Below, in pieces: positions 17,178 through 25,430 of a stretch of DNA of 33,890 bases (the first letter of the stretch is position 1; every line of letters begins with the position of its first letter). The notes under the pieces were generated by a model. It did no database searches. It was not told where the DNA came from and saw only the letters and a program-made list of their open reading frames with translations. Source of the stretch: Streptomyces sp. WM6386 (GTDB lineage Bacteria > Actinomycetota > Actinomycetes > Streptomycetales > Streptomycetaceae); the NCBI RefSeq assembly GCF_000972385.1, contig NZ_JXTE01000080.1, forward strand, positions 1-33,890. The letters run 5' to 3'. The translations under genes were made by a program, and so were the position numbers.

Positions 17178-17996
17178 GTGATCTTAGTAACCGGCGCCAC
17201 CGGAAACGTCGGCCGTGCCCTCGTCGACCGCCTCGTCGCCGCAGGCCGACCCGTACGCGCCCTCAGCCGCGACCCGCAGAAGGCCGCACTGCCCGACGGG
17301 GTGGAGGTCATGCGCCTCCACCCCGACAAGTCCGTCTTCGAAGGCGCCACCAAACTCTTCCTCTACGTCCAGGCCGCGAACGCCGAACTCCTCACGGCGG
17401 CCCGTGAAGCCGGCGTCCGCCACGTCGTGTTCCTGTCCGCCGGATACGTCAAAGAAGGCGCCGACGACAGCAACCCCCTCCAGGTCATGCACGCCAACGC
17501 CGAACGCGCCATCCGCGACAGCGGCCTGCAATGGACCTTCCTGCGCCCCCACGCCTTCGCCGTCAACGCCCTCTCATGGGCGGCGCAGATCCACGCCGGC
17601 GACACCGTCCGCGGCGTCTTCGCCGACGCGATGAGCGCCCCCATCCACGAGGACGACATCGCCGCCGTCGCCGAACACGCCCTCCTCGACATCGGCCACG
17701 AAGGCGCCGCCCACATCCTCACCGGACCCGCGGCCACCAGCAACGCCGACCAGATCGCCGCGATCGGCCGGGCCCTGGGACGCGACCTGGAGTACGTCGA
17801 ACTCCCGCCGGAGCAGGCCGCCACCGAACTGTTCTCCCACATGCCGCCACACCTCCTCCAGTTCCTGCTGAAGAGCTGGGCCGCCACCGTCGGCGTGACC
17901 CCGGAGATCACCGACACCGTCGAGAAGATCACCGGAACCCCGGCCCGCGCCTTCGAACAGTGGGCCCGGGACCACGCCGAGGACTTCCGGGGCTGA
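17178..17996 (+). CDS. NmrA-like NAD(P)-binding protein
   Basis: Atypical short-chain dehydrogenase-fold protein of 272 residues. It starts with the dinucleotide-binding motif VTGATGNVGRALVDRL and has VVFLSAGYVKEG and LRPHAFAVNALSW, as in NmrA/QOR2-type proteins. The catalytic Tyr-Lys pair of classical SDRs is not evident. It may sense redox cofactor balance or reduce quinones, but no function can be fixed from the sequence. The GTG start follows GGGAGA. An inverted repeat around its -10 box suggests control by a repressor that is not adjacent. Confidence 0.82.
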   Translation: MILVTGATGNVGRALVDRLVAAGRPVRALSRDPQKAALPDGVEVMRLHPDKSVFEGATKLFLYVQAANAELLTAAREAGVRHVVFLSAGYVKEGADDSNPLQVMHANAERAIRDSGLQWTFLRPHAFAVNALSWAAQIHAGDTVRGVFADAMSAPIHEDDIAAVAEHALLDIGHEGAAHILTGPAATSNADQIAAIGRALGRDLEYVELPPEQAATELFSHMPPHLLQFLLKSWAATVGVTPEITDTVEKITGTPARAFEQWARDHAEDFRG

Positions 17997-18029
17997 CCTC
18001 CAACACGTTTTCCCCGCACGGAAGTACCC

Positions 18030-18061
18030 CCTTTCGGGTCTGAATCGTTGAACCTTTCGGG
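18030..18061. promoter_or_regulatory. direct repeat upstream of the decarboxylase / N-monooxygenase unit
   Basis: CCTTTCGGG occurs at 18030-18038 and again at 18053-18061, 23 bases apart (about two helical turns). The first copy also sits in an ACCC...GGGT inverted repeat. No iron-box (DmdR/IdeR-type TTAGG...CCTAA palindrome) is visible in 17997-18122, which is unusual for siderophore genes. The role is speculative. Confidence 0.3.
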
Positions 18062-18122
18062 CGCGCCCACGCAACCGCGTACAAGCTGGAACTCCCTCTG
18101 CCGGCGCCCCGGAGGTCGATTC

Positions 18123-19532
18123 ATGAGCACCCCGCCACTGGCTTCCGGCCCCGAAGGCCCCCGCGCCCTGCGCCCGTTGCTCGACACCGTCCTCGAAGCG
18201 TTGCGGGACGGCACGCGCGAGCGCGGGGGACCACTGCCGGCGGGCGGCCCGGAGACAGTCGCAGCGCGAGTACGGGCGGCGGTGGGCGACGTACTCCCCG
18301 ACGAGGGCGACCCGGAGGCCCTACGGCACCTGGTACGGGCCCTCGCGGAAGGCTCCGCAGACCCGGCGGACCCTTGGTGCGCCGCCCACCTGCACTGCCC
18401 ACCCCTCGCGGTGGCGGCGGCAGCCGACCTGGCGGCATCAGTCCTCAACCCGTCCCTGGACTCCTGGGACCAGGCGCCAGCGGCGTCGGAACTGGAGGGA
18501 CTGGTAACGCGGGTACTTGCGAACGAGGTCTACGGGGACCCACCCAGAGGCGCGGGGAACTGCGCGACAAGCCCCCACCGGCCCGCAGCCGACTCTCTGA
18601 TCACAACGGGCGGCACCGAATCGAACCAACTGGCCCTTCTCCTGGCCCGAGAAGCCCTGGGCGCCGGCACCCACCTGGTCTGCGGAGCCAACAGCCACCA
18701 CTCCCTACCCCGAGCCGCCTGGCTCCTCGGCCTCCCCGACCCGGTGATCATCCCCGCCTCCGCGGGCACCCTCGACCCGGCAGCACTGGACGCCGCACTC
18801 ACCGACCTCCATGGCCCCCACCTCGTCGCCGCCACCGCGGGAACCACCGACGCCGGCCTCATCGACCCGCTCCCCGAGATCGCCGCGGTCTGCCAATCCC
18901 ACGGCGCCCGCCTGCACATCGACGCGGCATACGGTGGGGGACTCCTCTTCAGCGACCGCCACCGCGAGAAGCTCACCGGCATCAGCAGCGCGGCCACCGT
19001 CACCCTCGACCTGCACAAACTCGGCTGGCAGCCCGCCGCCGCCGGACTCCTCGCCGTAAAGAACGCCCAAGACCTCACCGCACTCCACCAGCGCGCCGAC
19101 TACCTCAACGCCGACGACGACACCGAAGCCGGCCTCCCCGACCTCCTCGGCCGCTCCCTGCGCACCACCCGCCGCCCCGATGCCCTCAAGATCGCCGTCA
19201 CCCTGAAAACCCTCGGGCGCACCGGACTCGGCCGACTCGTCGACCAAGTCTGCGCACGGGCAGGAGAGTTCGCCGAACTCATCCAGGACCACCCGGGGTT
19301 CGAGCTCCACGCCCCGCCCACCATCAGCACGGTCCTGTTCCGGCCGGTCCACGCCACCGACGACGACATCGCCGCCGTACGCCGAAAACTCCTCACCGAC
19401 GGCCGCGCCGTCCTCGGCCGGGCCCGCCTCGACGGCCGGCTCTGGCTCAAGGCCACCCTCCTCAACCCCCACACCCGGCCCGACGACCTGGCCGCACTCC
19501 TGAAAGTCGTGGAAGGAACCACCCACAGATGA
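18123..19532 (+). CDS. PLP-dependent amino-acid decarboxylase, DesA-like, with in-frame repeat insert
   Basis: Group II PLP decarboxylase of 469 residues. It has TTGGTESNQLALLLARE (161-177), Asp267 in HIDAAYGGG (the partner of the pyridine nitrogen) and the cofactor Lys299 in TLDLHKLGW. It belongs with lysine (DesA), ornithine or diaminobutyrate decarboxylases; the next gene, an amine N-hydroxylase, suggests lysine to cadaverine. ATG 18123 follows GGAGG by 7 bases. Residues 138-156 are coded by copy B of a 57-bp repeat, inserted exactly on a codon boundary just before the GGTESN loop. All catalytic residues remain, so activity may survive. The stop overlaps the next start (ATGA). Confidence 0.87.
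   Translation: MSTPPLASGPEGPRALRPLLDTVLEALRDGTRERGGPLPAGGPETVAARVRAAVGDVLPDEGDPEALRHLVRALAEGSADPADPWCAAHLHCPPLAVAAAADLAASVLNPSLDSWDQAPAASELEGLVTRVLANEVYGDPPRGAGNCATSPHRPAADSLITTGGTESNQLALLLAREALGAGTHLVCGANSHHSLPRAAWLLGLPDPVIIPASAGTLDPAALDAALTDLHGPHLVAATAGTTDAGLIDPLPEIAAVCQSHGARLHIDAAYGGGLLFSDRHREKLTGISSAATVTLDLHKLGWQPAAAGLLAVKNAQDLTALHQRADYLNADDDTEAGLPDLLGRSLRTTRRPDALKIAVTLKTLGRTGLGRLVDQVCARAGEFAELIQDHPGFELHAPPTISTVLFRPVHATDDDIAAVRRKLLTDGRAVLGRARLDGRLWLKATLLNPHTRPDDLAALLKVVEGTTHR
18534..18590. repeat. 57-bp dispersed repeat, copy B (in frame inside the decarboxylase)
   Basis: Matches 9504-9560 at 49 of 57 bases by hand alignment, with the core GCGCGGGGAACTGCGCGAC unchanged. Its length is 19 codons and it starts on a codon boundary, so it adds 19 residues without a frameshift. 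Confidence 0.82.
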
Positions 19533-20941
19533 CCCCCACACCGCCCCACCAGCAGCCCGACGCACCCCGCGACCTCGTCGGCATCGGCATCGGCCCCTTC
19601 AACCTCTCCCTCGCCGCCCTCGCCCACCCCCTCGCCGAACTCGACACCGTCTTCTACGAACAACGCCCCGCCTTCGACTGGCACCCCGGCCTCCTCATCG
19701 ACGGCGCCAGAATCCAGGTCCCCTTCCTCGCCGACCTGGTCACCCTCGCCGACCCCGCCAGCCCCTGGACCTTCCTCAACTACCTCAAGAGCCGCGAGAG
19801 GCTCTTCCCCTTCTACTTCGCCGAGCGCTTCCACATCCAGCGCGCCGAATACGACGCCTACTGCCGCTGGGTCGCCGAGAACCTCCCCGGACTCCACTTC
19901 GGCCACCAGGTCGACGCCGTCCGCTGGAACCCCGAACGCGACCTCTTCGAGGTCGACTTCACCCAGCTCGACACCGACGGAGAAGCCGAAGCCCTCGGCC
20001 GGACGTACACGAAGAACATCGTCCTCGGCGTCGGCACCGAGCCCTACGTCCCCGAACCCCTCAAACCCCTCGTCGAGGCCGGCGGCGTGCCCGTCATCCA
20101 CGCCGCCGACTACCTCGCCCACCGGGACGCCTTCCAGCGCGCCGAACACGTCACCGTCGTCGGCACCGGACAGTCCGGCGCCGAGATCTTCCTCGACCTG
20201 CTCCGCACCCGCCCCGCGGGCCGCGAAGGCCTCCACTGGCTCGGCCGCACCGAGGCCTTCGCCCCCATGGAGTACTCCAAGCTCGGCCTGGAACACTTCA
20301 CCCCCGACTACACCCGCTACTTCCACGCCCTCCCCGAAGCCGAACGCGACCGCCTCGTCACCGCCCAATGGCAGCTCCACAAAGGCATCGACGCCGACAC
20401 CATCGCCGCCATCCACGACGAGCTCTACCGGCGCACCCTGCACGGCGGCTGGCCCGACACCGTCCTCACCCCCGGCGTCCGCGTCCGCACCGCGGGACGC
20501 GTCGCCACCACCAAGGTCGAACTCCACCTCGAACACACCGAGCAGAACACCCGCTCCCGCCTCACCACCGACGCCGTCGTCCTCGCCACCGGCTACCGCG
20601 AACGCCCCCTGGACCGCATCCTCGCCGGACTCGACCCCTACCTGCGCCGCGACAGCCGTGAACGCCCCCGCGTCGACGAACAGTTCCGCCTCGTCCTCGA
20701 CCCCTCCGTCACCGGCACCCTCTACGTCCAGAACGCCGAACGCCACACCCACGGCGTCGGCACCCCCGACCTCGGCCTCGCCGCCTGGCGCAGCGCCACC
20801 ATCCTCAACTCCCTGACACAGAAGGCCCCTTACCCCCTCCCCACCCGAACGGCCTTCACCACCTTCGGCCTCGACCAACAGCCCCAGGTCCCGGCCGCCC
20901 GCCAGGCCCAGACACTCACCCCACTGGTCCAGGGACGCTAG
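19529..20941 (+). CDS. FAD/NADPH-dependent amine N-monooxygenase (DesB / lysine-ornithine N-hydroxylase family)
   Basis: Class B N-hydroxylating monooxygenase of 470 residues. The FAD motif is GIGIGPFNLSLAAL, the substrate-side block FDWHPGLLIDGARIQVPFLADLVTLADP, the NADPH motif VVGTGQSGAEIFLDLL, and VVLATGYRERP lies late in the chain. Such enzymes hydroxylate the terminal amine of cadaverine, lysine or ornithine to make hydroxamate siderophores. It overlaps the decarboxylase by 4 bases (ATGA), so the product of one probably feeds the other. In desferrioxamine clusters desC and desD follow; here the 16-bp minisatellite and a convergent gene follow instead. Confidence 0.9.
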   Translation: MTPTPPHQQPDAPRDLVGIGIGPFNLSLAALAHPLAELDTVFYEQRPAFDWHPGLLIDGARIQVPFLADLVTLADPASPWTFLNYLKSRERLFPFYFAERFHIQRAEYDAYCRWVAENLPGLHFGHQVDAVRWNPERDLFEVDFTQLDTDGEAEALGRTYTKNIVLGVGTEPYVPEPLKPLVEAGGVPVIHAADYLAHRDAFQRAEHVTVVGTGQSGAEIFLDLLRTRPAGREGLHWLGRTEAFAPMEYSKLGLEHFTPDYTRYFHALPEAERDRLVTAQWQLHKGIDADTIAAIHDELYRRTLHGGWPDTVLTPGVRVRTAGRVATTKVELHLEHTEQNTRSRLTTDAVVLATGYRERPLDRILAGLDPYLRRDSRERPRVDEQFRLVLDPSVTGTLYVQNAERHTHGVGTPDLGLAAWRSATILNSLTQKAPYPLPTRTAFTTFGLDQQPQVPAARQAQTLTPLVQGR

Positions 20942-21017
20942 GAGAAGAGCGCGCACGCCAACGGCGCCGACGTGAAAGCCTCGCCGGCGCCGTGGACGCA
21001 ACTCTGCCGAACCTTGG

Positions 21018-21170
21018 GAAGGCCGGACCTCCAGAAGGCCGGACCTCTGGAAGGCCGGACCTCTGGAAGGCCGGACCTCTGGAAGGCCGGACCTCTGGAA
21101 GGCCGGACCTCTGGAAGACCGGACCTCTGGAAGGCCGGACCTCTGGAAGACCGGACCTCTAGAAGACCGG
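21018..21170. repeat. 16-bp tandem repeat (minisatellite), nine copies plus a partial tenth
   Basis: Unit GAAGGCCGGACCTCTG, with full copies from 21018 to 21161 and a partial unit GAAGACCGG at 21162-21170. Six of the nine copies are identical apart from end variants; copies 7 and 9 have GAAGACC, copy 1 ends CCA and copy 9 ends CTA. It fills the gap between the convergent N-monooxygenase and nucleotidase genes. The CTA variant at 21159-21161 is the TAG stop of the nucleotidase, read on the minus strand. Units can form small AGG...CCT hairpins, so a terminator-like role is possible. Confidence 0.95.
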
Positions 21171-22964
21171 CGTACCGTTCCGCGTCAGCTTCCAGTCCAC
21201 CGACGCGAAGTCGGCCGGGTTCAGCACACCCTTCGCCGTCACCCACTCCGCGATCCGCGTACGGATCTCGGTCGACTCCGCCCACAGCTCCTTCGCCGAA
21301 GCCACGTGCGGGAACGCACCGCCACCGTTGGCACGGTAGTTGTTCACCGCGAACACGAACTGCTGCGCGTCGTCCAGCGCCGCACCGTTGTAGGTGAGGT
21401 TCTTGATCCGCGAACCCGACGCCTGCGCGATGTCGATCTCGTACGACAGCCCCGACACGTAGTCGTAGTTGTAGTCCGGACGGCTCTCCGCGTTCGTCAG
21501 CTTCTCCACGTCCACCGCGGCGTCCGCCGCGGTCTGCACGAAGTACTGCGCCGAGTACTCCAGGTACGCCTTGACCTGCGCACCCGTCAGCAACTTCGCG
21601 ACCAGCGTGTTGTCGTACACGTACAGGCTGGACAGGTCCCGGATCGTCACATTGCCCGCCGGGATCTCCGACGTACGGGAGAACGGCGAGGCCTGCGAGA
21701 GGACCGGCAGCGCGGCGTACTCGGTGCTCGCCAGTGCCGCCTTGACCACATCCTCCTGGACCTTCGTGATCAGGTCGATGATCGGAGCGTCCTTGTAGCG
21801 TGCCTCGACCGTCGTCAGCGTGTCGGTGGCCGTACCGACGACCTGGTTGACGTACTCCACCACGATGTCGTGGTCGTCCTTCAGCAGCTTCGTGATCTTC
21901 GGGTCGTCCGCGACCGTCTTCGAGTCACGCACCGTCGCCTTCACCGACTCGACCGTCCAGCGGCCCTTGGCGAAGACCAGCTCGAAGTCGAACAGGGACA
22001 ACCGCTGCGCGTACGCCAGCGGCTCCGACAGCACGACCGTCTTGCCGGTCTTCTCGTTGGTGACCAGCAGCTCCGCGATCTCGGTGTGCGCGTGGCCGAC
22101 CAGGATCGCGTCGATGCCGGGCACCTGCTGGGCCACCAGCGCCGCGGAGTTCTCGATGTACGGCAGCTGGTCACCGTAGGAGGAGGTGCCCGAGGAGCCC
22201 GAGTGCGCCGAGACCACGACCACGTCCGCGCCCATCGACCGCAGCTTCGGCACCCACTTCGCGGCCTGCTCCTCCAGGCCCGGGAACACCAGCTTGCCCT
22301 CGACGTACGCCTTGTCCCAGATCGCGATGCCCGGGTTGGTCAGACCGAGGACGGCCACCTTGACCGGCGGGAGACCGGGCGGGCAGATCTTCTTGACGAA
22401 GTAGGGCGGGAAGGCCGGCTTCAGCGTCTTCGCGTCCAGCGCGTTCGCGCCGAGCAACGGGAAGTGGCACTGGTCCTCGAACTTGCGCAGCGTCTCGATG
22501 CCGTAGTTGAACTCGTGGTTGCCCAGCGCCACGGCGTCATAGCCGATGGCGTTCATGGCCGCGGCCATCGGGTGCACCGGACCGCCCGGCGCGGTGATCG
22601 GGTCGACCTTCGCGTAGTAGTACGTCAGCGGGGTGCCCTGGATCGTGTCGCCCGCGTCGATGAGCAGCGTGTTGCGGCGGCCCTTCTCCGCACGGACCTG
22701 GTTCACCAGGGTCGAGACCCGGGACAGACCCCTCGCGTTGCCCTTGGCGTCCGTGTACTCGGCGTCCTTGAAGTAGTCCCAGTTGAAGATGTTGCCGTGC
22801 AGGTCGGTGGTGCCCATCACCGTGAAGGAGTACCGCTTCGCGGGCTTCTGCCCCTTCTTGGCCTCCGCCGCCTCGGCCGCAGGAGCCCCCACGGCACCGG
22901 CCAGCGCGACGCCCGCACCGGTCACGGCGGACTTCTCCAGGAACTTCCTGCGGTTCAACGGCAT
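21159..22964 (-). CDS. exported 5'-nucleotidase / 2',3'-cyclic phosphodiesterase
   Basis: Protein of 601 residues. The N terminus has a twin-arginine signal (NRRKFLEKSAVTGAG, Arg5-Arg6), with cleavage likely near residue 33 after AEA. The metallophosphoesterase domain carries Asp54 and His56 in TTDLHGNIF, Asp106 in DAGDTIQG, GNHEFNYG at 148-155 and GHAHTEI. A 5'-nucleotidase C-terminal domain follows, with the substrate block FAVNNYRANGGGAFP. It should release phosphate from extracellular nucleotides. I chose ATG 22964 because GAGGAG lies 9 bases upstream. The last three residues (PVF) and the TAG stop are encoded by units of the adjacent 16-bp tandem repeat. A weak promoter (TTGCGG, 16 bases, CAGAAT) is visible on its strand. 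Confidence 0.93.
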   Translation of the reverse strand: MPLNRRKFLEKSAVTGAGVALAGAVGAPAAEAAEAKKGQKPAKRYSFTVMGTTDLHGNIFNWDYFKDAEYTDAKGNARGLSRVSTLVNQVRAEKGRRNTLLIDAGDTIQGTPLTYYYAKVDPITAPGGPVHPMAAAMNAIGYDAVALGNHEFNYGIETLRKFEDQCHFPLLGANALDAKTLKPAFPPYFVKKICPPGLPPVKVAVLGLTNPGIAIWDKAYVEGKLVFPGLEEQAAKWVPKLRSMGADVVVVSAHSGSSGTSSYGDQLPYIENSAALVAQQVPGIDAILVGHAHTEIAELLVTNEKTGKTVVLSEPLAYAQRLSLFDFELVFAKGRWTVESVKATVRDSKTVADDPKITKLLKDDHDIVVEYVNQVVGTATDTLTTVEARYKDAPIIDLITKVQEDVVKAALASTEYAALPVLSQASPFSRTSEIPAGNVTIRDLSSLYVYDNTLVAKLLTGAQVKAYLEYSAQYFVQTAADAAVDVEKLTNAESRPDYNYDYVSGLSYEIDIAQASGSRIKNLTYNGAALDDAQQFVFAVNNYRANGGGAFPHVASAKELWAESTEIRTRIAEWVTAKGVLNPADFASVDWKLTRNGTPVF

Positions 22965-23114
22965 GTCTTGATCTCCTCGGGAAACGGTCAACAACGCGCG
23001 TAGATTCTGACCCGCACACGCCGAACCGCAACACCCCCTACAGGTTTCGATCTGATGACCCAACCCGTCACCCGACGGGCCGACAACACGCCAAGAACTG
23101 ACAGAGTGGGTCGT

Positions 23115-23834
23115 ATGACCACACCAGCTGCGGACGACCCCCAACTCTTCGTGCCCTACGGCACCCCCGACGCCCCCCGCATCGCCGTCCGCGGCGAAGC
23201 CCGCCTCGAAGTCGACCCCGAAATCGCCCGCATCGGCGTCAGCGTCGCCGCCCGCGGCAAAGACCGCCGCACCGCCCTCGACGACCTCACCCGCCGCAAC
23301 GCCACCGTCCTCGACCTCATCAAGACCTACGGCGACGCCGTCGAACGGCTGGAGACAGGCGCCTTCTCCATCACCCCCCAGCTCAAGGAGAAAGGCCGAG
23401 GCGAACGCGTCCACGCCTACCACGGCCGCGTCCACGTCACCGCCGAACTCACCGACTTCACCGCACTCGGCGAACTCACCACACGACTCGCCGACCTGGA
23501 CCTCACCCGCGTCGACGGCCCCTGGTGGGCCCTACGGCCCAACTCCCCGGCCCACCGCCAGGCCCGCCAACAGGCCGTCAAAGAAGCCGTCCAGCGAGCC
23601 CGCGAATACGCCGAGGCACTGGGAACCACCCTCGCCGCCCTGGTCGAACTCGCCGACATCGGCGCCGAGAACGCCCAACCCCTCGCCCCCGCCGCCCCCG
23701 GCAGCCGCATGCGCTCCATGTCCTACGCCGCGGCCGAGGACACCGCCGCCGCCCCCCTCGACCTCGAACCCCAACGCCAACGCGTCTACGCCCAGGTCAA
23801 CGCCCGCTTCACCATGGCACCGCCGAAGCTCTGA
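23115..23834 (+). CDS. SIMPL-domain (DUF541) protein
   Basis: Protein of 239 residues with the SIMPL/DUF541 fold: IAVRGEARLEVDPEIARIGVSVAARGKDR at the start, TGAFSITPQL, and AVKEAVQRAREYAEALG in the second half. The usual export signal is missing, so it is cytoplasmic if the start at ATG 23115 is right. That ATG has only GTGGG close by, and a longer frame opens at 23055 but lacks family likeness. Function is not established for this family; roles in oxidative stress and protein interaction are reported. It is divergent from the nucleotidase gene. Confidence 0.8.
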   Translation: MTTPAADDPQLFVPYGTPDAPRIAVRGEARLEVDPEIARIGVSVAARGKDRRTALDDLTRRNATVLDLIKTYGDAVERLETGAFSITPQLKEKGRGERVHAYHGRVHVTAELTDFTALGELTTRLADLDLTRVDGPWWALRPNSPAHRQARQQAVKEAVQRAREYAEALGTTLAALVELADIGAENAQPLAPAAPGSRMRSMSYAAAEDTAAAPLDLEPQRQRVYAQVNARFTMAPPKL

Positions 23835-23898
23835 AGCCGAGGGGAATTCGCACAAGGGAACGCTCATCGGAGCACCCCGGCGCATAATTCAACCCTTG

Positions 23899-23927
23899 TC
23901 AACAACCCGTCACCCAAAGGTTGTTGA
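23899..23927. terminator. perfect 9-base hairpin between the SIMPL gene and pyk
   Basis: TCAACAACC (23899-23907) pairs with GGTTGTTGA (23919-23927) around an 11-base loop. There is no U-tract. It could end the SIMPL gene or serve as an operator upstream of pyk. The loop side carries CAACCCGTCACCC, a 13-mer also present at 23071-23083. Confidence 0.5.
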
Positions 23928-23967
23928 GTAGTCACCCCCCACCAAATCCCTACCCACCGGTAAGCCC

Positions 23968-23973
23968 TAGGGT
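23968..23973 (+). promoter_or_regulatory. -10 box of pyk, leaderless transcript
   Basis: TAGGGT ends seven bases before the ATG at 23980, so transcription should start on the A of the start codon. No Shine-Dalgarno sequence is present. No clear -35 box is seen. Confidence 0.6.
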
Positions 23974-23979
23974 CAAAAC

Positions 23980-25416
23980 ATGCGCCGAGCAAAGATCGTC
24001 TGCACCCTGGGCCCCGCCACCGACTCATACGACCAGATCAAGGCACTGGTCGAAGCCGGAATGGACGTAGCCCGCTTCAACCTCAGCCACGGCAGCTACG
24101 CCGAGCACGAGGAGCGCTACCACCACGTCCGCAAGGCCTCCGACGAGACCGGCCACAGCGTCGGCATCCTCGCCGACCTTCAAGGCCCGAAGATCCGCCT
24201 CGGCCGCTTCACCGAAGGACCCGTACTCCTTGAACGCGGCGACACCTTCACCATTACCGTGGAGGAAGGCGCGCAGGGCGACCAGCAGCAGTGCGGGACG
24301 ACGTACGCCGGCCTCGCCGAGGACGTCACCACCGGCGAACGCATCCTCGTCGACGACGGCAAAGTCTGCCTCGAAGTCACCGCCGTCGACGGCCCCCGCG
24401 TCCACACCACCGTCATCGAAGGCGGCGTGATCTCCGACAACAAGGGACTGAATCTGCCGGGCGTCGCAGTATCCGTGCCGGCCCTGTCGGAGAAGGACGA
24501 GGCAGACCTGCGCTGGGCCCTGCGGACAGGCTTCGACGTCATCGCACTGTCCTTCGTCCGATCCGGCCGCGACATCGACGACGTCCACCGCATCATGGAC
24601 GAAGAAGGCCGCCGCCTCCCGGTCATCGCCAAGGTCGAAAAACCCCAGGCCGTTGAAGCGATCGAGGACATCGTCGCCGCCTTCGACGGCATCATGGTCG
24701 CGCGCGGCGACCTCGGCGTGGAGATGCCCCTGGAACAGGTCCCGATCGTCCAGAAACGCGCGATCAAGCTGGCGAAGCGCAACGCCAAGCCGGTCATCGT
24801 CGCCACCCAGATGCTCGACTCGATGATCGAGAACTCCCGCCCGACAAGGGCCGAGGCGTCGGATGTCGCGAACGCGGTCATCGACGGCACGGACGCCGTG
24901 ATGCTGTCCGGCGAGACCAGCGTCGGCAAATACGCCATCGAGACCGTCCGCACCATGGCGAAGATCGTCGAAGCGGCGGAAGAGGACATCCTCGCCAAGG
25001 GCCTCCCACCCCTCACCGAACGCAACAAACCCCGCACCCAGGGCGGCGCAGTCGCCCGAGCGGCCGCGGAGATGGGCGACTTCCTCGGCGCCAAGTTCCT
25101 CGTCGCCTTCACCCAGTCCGGAGACACCGTCCGCAGGCTCTCGCGCTACCGCTCCCCGATCCCCCTGCTGGCGTTCACCCCGGAGCCGGCGACCCGCTCC
25201 CAGCTCAACCTGACATGGGGAGTGGAGACCTTCCTGGGCCCACGGGTGGAATCGACCGACGCGATGGTCGACCAGGTGGACGAGCTGCTCCTGAAGTACG
25301 GCCGCTGTCAGAAGGGCGACATCGTCGTGATCACCGCGGGTTCGCCGCCCGGGGTCGCCGGGTCGACGAACCTCGTCCGCGTCCACCACATCGGCGAGGA
25401 CGACAGCCCGCAGTAG
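23980..25416 (+). CDS. pyk: pyruvate kinase
   Basis: Pyruvate kinase of 478 residues, normal family length, converting phosphoenolpyruvate and ADP to pyruvate and ATP in glycolysis. It has RRAKIVCTLGPAT at the start, ARFNLSHGSYAEH, the lysine of VIAKVEKPQAVE, the signature IMVARGDLGVEMPLEQVP and ATQMLDSMIENSRPTRAE. The C-terminal allosteric domain is complete (FTQSGDTVRRLSRYR through VVITAGSPPGVAGSTNLVRVH). The mRNA is probably leaderless. Its neighbours, a LAGLIDADG gene and a tRNA, are unrelated. Confidence 0.97.
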   Translation: MRRAKIVCTLGPATDSYDQIKALVEAGMDVARFNLSHGSYAEHEERYHHVRKASDETGHSVGILADLQGPKIRLGRFTEGPVLLERGDTFTITVEEGAQGDQQQCGTTYAGLAEDVTTGERILVDDGKVCLEVTAVDGPRVHTTVIEGGVISDNKGLNLPGVAVSVPALSEKDEADLRWALRTGFDVIALSFVRSGRDIDDVHRIMDEEGRRLPVIAKVEKPQAVEAIEDIVAAFDGIMVARGDLGVEMPLEQVPIVQKRAIKLAKRNAKPVIVATQMLDSMIENSRPTRAEASDVANAVIDGTDAVMLSGETSVGKYAIETVRTMAKIVEAAEEDILAKGLPPLTERNKPRTQGGAVARAAAEMGDFLGAKFLVAFTQSGDTVRRLSRYRSPIPLLAFTPEPATRSQLNLTWGVETFLGPRVESTDAMVDQVDELLLKYGRCQKGDIVVITAGSPPGVAGSTNLVRVHHIGEDDSPQ

Positions 25417-25430
25417 ATGGGCTCGCGAGG

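Noticed and set aside
18534..18590. Frameshift or pseudogene in the decarboxylase
   Set aside because: The 57-bp insert is 19 whole codons in phase, and all downstream catalytic motifs are read correctly.
18374..19528. Plus-strand open frame fused ahead of the N-monooxygenase
   Set aside because: It is the shadow of the decarboxylase gene in another frame (Arg/Pro-rich). The true start is ATG 19529, overlapping the decarboxylase stop.
18123..20941. Complete desferrioxamine (desABCD) cluster
   Set aside because: Only the decarboxylase and the monooxygenase are present. No acyltransferase or NIS synthetase follows, and no iron box is seen.
21018..21170. CRISPR-like appearance of evenly spaced repeats
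   Set aside because: Units are 16 bp and directly contiguous, with no spacers, and no cas genes are in the window. It is a tandem minisatellite.
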